A DNA stretch of 15,916 nucleotides from NCBI GenBank assembly GCA_029062725.1, contig JAIDPP010000251.1:1-15916 (forward strand), read 5' to 3'. The position numbers and the translations under genes are program-made. The notes below the pieces were generated by a model, which made no database searches, was not told where the DNA came from, and worked only from the letters and a program-made list of their open reading frames with translations. This DNA is from Muribaculaceae bacterium. GTDB taxonomy: Bacteria; Bacteroidota; Bacteroidia; Bacteroidales; Muribaculaceae. Every line of letters begins with the position of its first letter. The first letter of the stretch is position 1. Shown piece after piece: positions 14,016 to 15,916 of the stretch.

Positions 14016-15668
14016 TTACTTCCACTCCATCTCGTTTGTCAGCGTTCTCCAGGGGAGGACATTGACGCTCATGTGGAGGTAGTAGTCAGAATCCTTGGGG
14101 TCGGGACCATCGAGAGGAACAATGGGAGTGTTGGGTCCGGGAAGACCGATACCCATACCGCCGATACCTGTGATCTTGATGTCATAGTAATGGTTACGGA
14201 CAACCATCTCATAGTCATCTTTGGAAACGGAGGTCGGAACGTGATTAATGGCTTTTGAATAGTAGCCGTAGCCGCCGTGATATTTCACGCAGCGGGTCGG
14301 GAGGCTCTTCTCCTTGACAACCATCCAGCCTGTCCAGTTAGACCATTTATCGTCTCTTGCGCCGGGAATATTCACGTCTGCAGCGGCGAGCACATCCTCC
14401 GGGATGAGGGTGTCGTGGTGAGTGTCGTCAGTCCAGTCGCCACCCATAGCGAGGATAGCGTCTTTCTCGCTGCTATAAACCTGGAAATGATCCTGGAAAG
14501 CCACAAGCCAGAAAGATCCGTCGGCGGCAGCAAGGTTATTGCCGGCATTGTCTTTCACCTCATATTTACCGAGAACAACAACTGAAGTCTTGCGGGTATC
14601 TTTGGGATTACCGTTATCGAAAGCATAGAAGGTAAGAGGAGTAGTCTTGTTGTAAGCCTTTGCGGCTGTGGTTGTGATATCCTTAAGCTTGCCGTCAGCC
14701 TCAACAACATCGCTGGTAGCACCGAAGGGCATTTTGTTGGCATCCTGAATCTCTGTCAACGTGGGCCATTCGATGTTAGTAGAGCGGTCGCGACGCAGCA
14801 TACCGGACCAGCGGTTCTCCACACTGTTGAAGCCTTCCCAGCCAAGAATGTCGGTGTTGAATGAACCGTAATCAGGAAGCTTCTTGATTGTGTAGGTATT
14901 TTTACGATATCCGGTGAGGAAGGTGTATTCAGGTTTGAAAGTAACCTTGGCGTTCACTTCCTTATCTGTCTGCTTGGCAAGAGGATCAAGTTTGCCATCT
15001 GCGTCGAGGGTATAGTCAGCGCCATACTGATTGCTGATCTTGACTTTAGCAACAAGGTGCTCCACATTCACAATCACCGGTTTACCGTATGTCGCGCCGG
15101 ACTCGGCATTGATGGCGTCCTCCTCTTTCTTGAACAGCATTTCTCCGGTGATAGGTGTCTTGTTTGTACGCTCACCGTTTGCATCGTAGTAGCGTGCGCT
15201 ACTCATAAAGAAGAGGTTGTTGGTGCCGCGAGAATAATGATCAATATCAAGGTCCTGAGCCGTGATGTCTCCTTCATACTCTCTTTCACCATTGATAACA
15301 ACAGTAACGGCGTTAGGCATCTTCGAGAGCTTAACTACGGCACACTTGTTACCGGTCTGGCCATCATGTTCAACCCATTGAGCACGATCCTTAGGATCAG
15401 GAGTCTTACGGGCGTAGCGGGTCACGGGCGCTGAGCCATCGGCATAATCGAAGATGAAGGCTGCCTCCTCGATCTCATTCTCGAAATCGTAGGGAGTTAC
15501 CTCCGACACGGCACGTGTAGCAGAAGAGGGGAACTCGATGCGGAGATAGCCGATCGTTCCCTCGTCATCTACGGGAGTGGGATCGTAGCCCAGAGGCTCG
15601 TCCTGACTGGAGCAACCGCCGAGCATCAGCATGGCTGAGGCAAGGGCAAATGCATAAGTTTTTTTCAT
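14016..15668 (-). CDS. mfa1: Mfa1-family fimbria major (shaft) subunit
   Basis: This 550-residue lipoprotein precursor (lipobox MLGGC, C19) is the likely shaft subunit. The N-terminus has the strand YLRIEFPSSATRA (41-53), with R52 as the expected maturation site. In Porphyromonas Mfa1, arginine-specific cleavage at this region frees a groove that accepts the C-terminal strand of the next subunit. Other family signs are the EEAAFIFDYADG strand (67-78), FFMSSARYYDANG, VEHLVAKVKIS, and the C-terminal YYLHMSVNVLPW followed by NEMEWK. It is the first fimbrial structural gene, 41 bases after the TPR gene, with an A-rich leader and no strong Shine-Dalgarno. Two hairpins follow the stop, which could favour its expression over the downstream anchor and tip genes. 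Export is by the lipoprotein route to the outer membrane. Its length is similar to known Mfa1 proteins. Confidence 0.88.
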   Translation of the reverse strand: MKKTYAFALASAMLMLGGCSSQDEPLGYDPTPVDDEGTIGYLRIEFPSSATRAVSEVTPYDFENEIEEAAFIFDYADGSAPVTRYARKTPDPKDRAQWVEHDGQTGNKCAVVKLSKMPNAVTVVINGEREYEGDITAQDLDIDHYSRGTNNLFFMSSARYYDANGERTNKTPITGEMLFKKEEDAINAESGATYGKPVIVNVEHLVAKVKISNQYGADYTLDADGKLDPLAKQTDKEVNAKVTFKPEYTFLTGYRKNTYTIKKLPDYGSFNTDILGWEGFNSVENRWSGMLRRDRSTNIEWPTLTEIQDANKMPFGATSDVVEADGKLKDITTTAAKAYNKTTPLTFYAFDNGNPKDTRKTSVVVLGKYEVKDNAGNNLAAADGSFWLVAFQDHFQVYSSEKDAILAMGGDWTDDTHHDTLIPEDVLAAADVNIPGARDDKWSNWTGWMVVKEKSLPTRCVKYHGGYGYYSKAINHVPTSVSKDDYEMVVRNHYYDIKITGIGGMGIGLPGPNTPIVPLDGPDPKDSDYYLHMSVNVLPWRTLTNEMEWK

Positions 15669-15709
15669 GTTGGATAGTTTAAATTATTGTTGTTTAAAAA
15701 TTTATTTTT

Positions 15710-15916
15710 TCAGTCTGTGAATACGGTCACCTGCGGCGCTGTCATTCTCGCGAGGGTCTTCTCGGCTCCGGCGGTATCGATTCCGGCGGCCTTGGCTTTG
15801 GCGAGCATCTCGGCGGCCTTGGTGTAGTCGCCCTGCTTTGCGGCAAGGATGGCACGCGCATATACGGCCTGGGCGTATCTCCCGCCTTGGCGAGATAGTT
15901 GGCGGCCTGGGTGAGA
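15710..15916 (-). pseudogene. C-terminal part of a TPR protein, apparently frameshifted near 15878
   Basis: The frame ending with TGA at 15710-15712 reads YAQAVYARAILAAKQGDYTK and then AAEMLAKAKAAG, a clear tetratricopeptide-like helical repeat ending LARMTAPQVTVFTD. Upstream of about 15878 the TPR pattern continues only in another frame (LTQAANYLAKAG), and adding one base would join them as KAGDYAQA. A one-base deletion, real or from assembly at a contig edge, is therefore likely. In Bacteroidales, fimbrial operons are often preceded by DUF3868- or OmpA-type outer-membrane proteins with such TPR tails, so this may be one of those; that is inference. It lies 41 bases upstream of mfa1 on the same strand, so it is probably cotranscribed. 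The rest of the gene is outside the window. Confidence 0.55.

Noticed and set aside
15669..15709. Separate promoter directly before mfa1
   Set aside because: The 41-base gap has A+T-rich sequence with only a partial TAnnTTT match and no spaced TTTG box, so cotranscription with the TPR gene is simpler.

Overview
The window looks like chromosomal DNA of a gut-type Bacteroidales bacterium, most likely near Muribaculaceae, Bacteroides or Prevotella. The reasons are the Mfa/Fim-type (type V pilus) fimbrial lipoproteins, a Bacteroidetes-style promoter (TTTG, 20-base spacer, TAATTTTG) before the ammonium transporter gene, the almost complete lack of strong Shine-Dalgarno sequences before starts, and a two-domain AAA-ATPase-like/PD-(D/E)XK gene of a kind that is expanded in this phylum. 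The genus is inference.

Left part (1-5250). At the left edge is the start of a phospholipase-D-fold nuclease gene (minus strand, truncated by the window) in A+T-rich DNA. It is followed by a secreted GH13 alpha-amylase-family enzyme (minus) and, divergent from it, the ammonium transporter AmtB (plus). AmtB converges on an AAA-ATPase-like/PD-(D/E)XK nuclease-fold protein (minus). Long palindromes lie at both ends of this last gene and share the same core, GGCGTGTCAAATT. A third strong hairpin sits upstream of it.

Right part (5330-15916). One minus-strand operon encodes a complete-looking Mfa-type fimbria: the tail of a TPR protein (cut by the window edge, probably frameshifted), the Mfa1-family major shaft subunit, the FimB/Mfa2-family anchor, a Mfa3/FimC-like accessory fimbrillin, and two very large (about 1050 residues) lipoproteins that are probably tip adhesins. 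Gaps after the anchor are 13 to 27 bases, while the gap between shaft and anchor genes is about 105 bases and carries two tandem hairpins, which could set shaft subunits in excess over anchor and tip. Four of the five fimbrial lipoproteins have a TRA motif 28-37 residues after the lipobox cysteine, as expected for arginine-specific proteolytic maturation. The anchor does not.

The most interesting content is the two tip proteins. The last one joins a fimbrillin-type N-terminal half to a FISUMP-like domain and then two tandem modules resembling starch-binding CBM26 domains (NWPG and GWPG motifs). The one before it also has starch-binding-like modules, a cysteine/histidine cluster, a proline-rich linker and another small beta domain. 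A fimbria whose tip carries starch- or glycan-binding modules, near a secreted alpha-amylase, suggests a fimbria for attachment to starch or another glucan. That link is inference. No RNA genes, CRISPR arrays or insertion sequences were seen. No gene-free stretch exceeds 300 bases.
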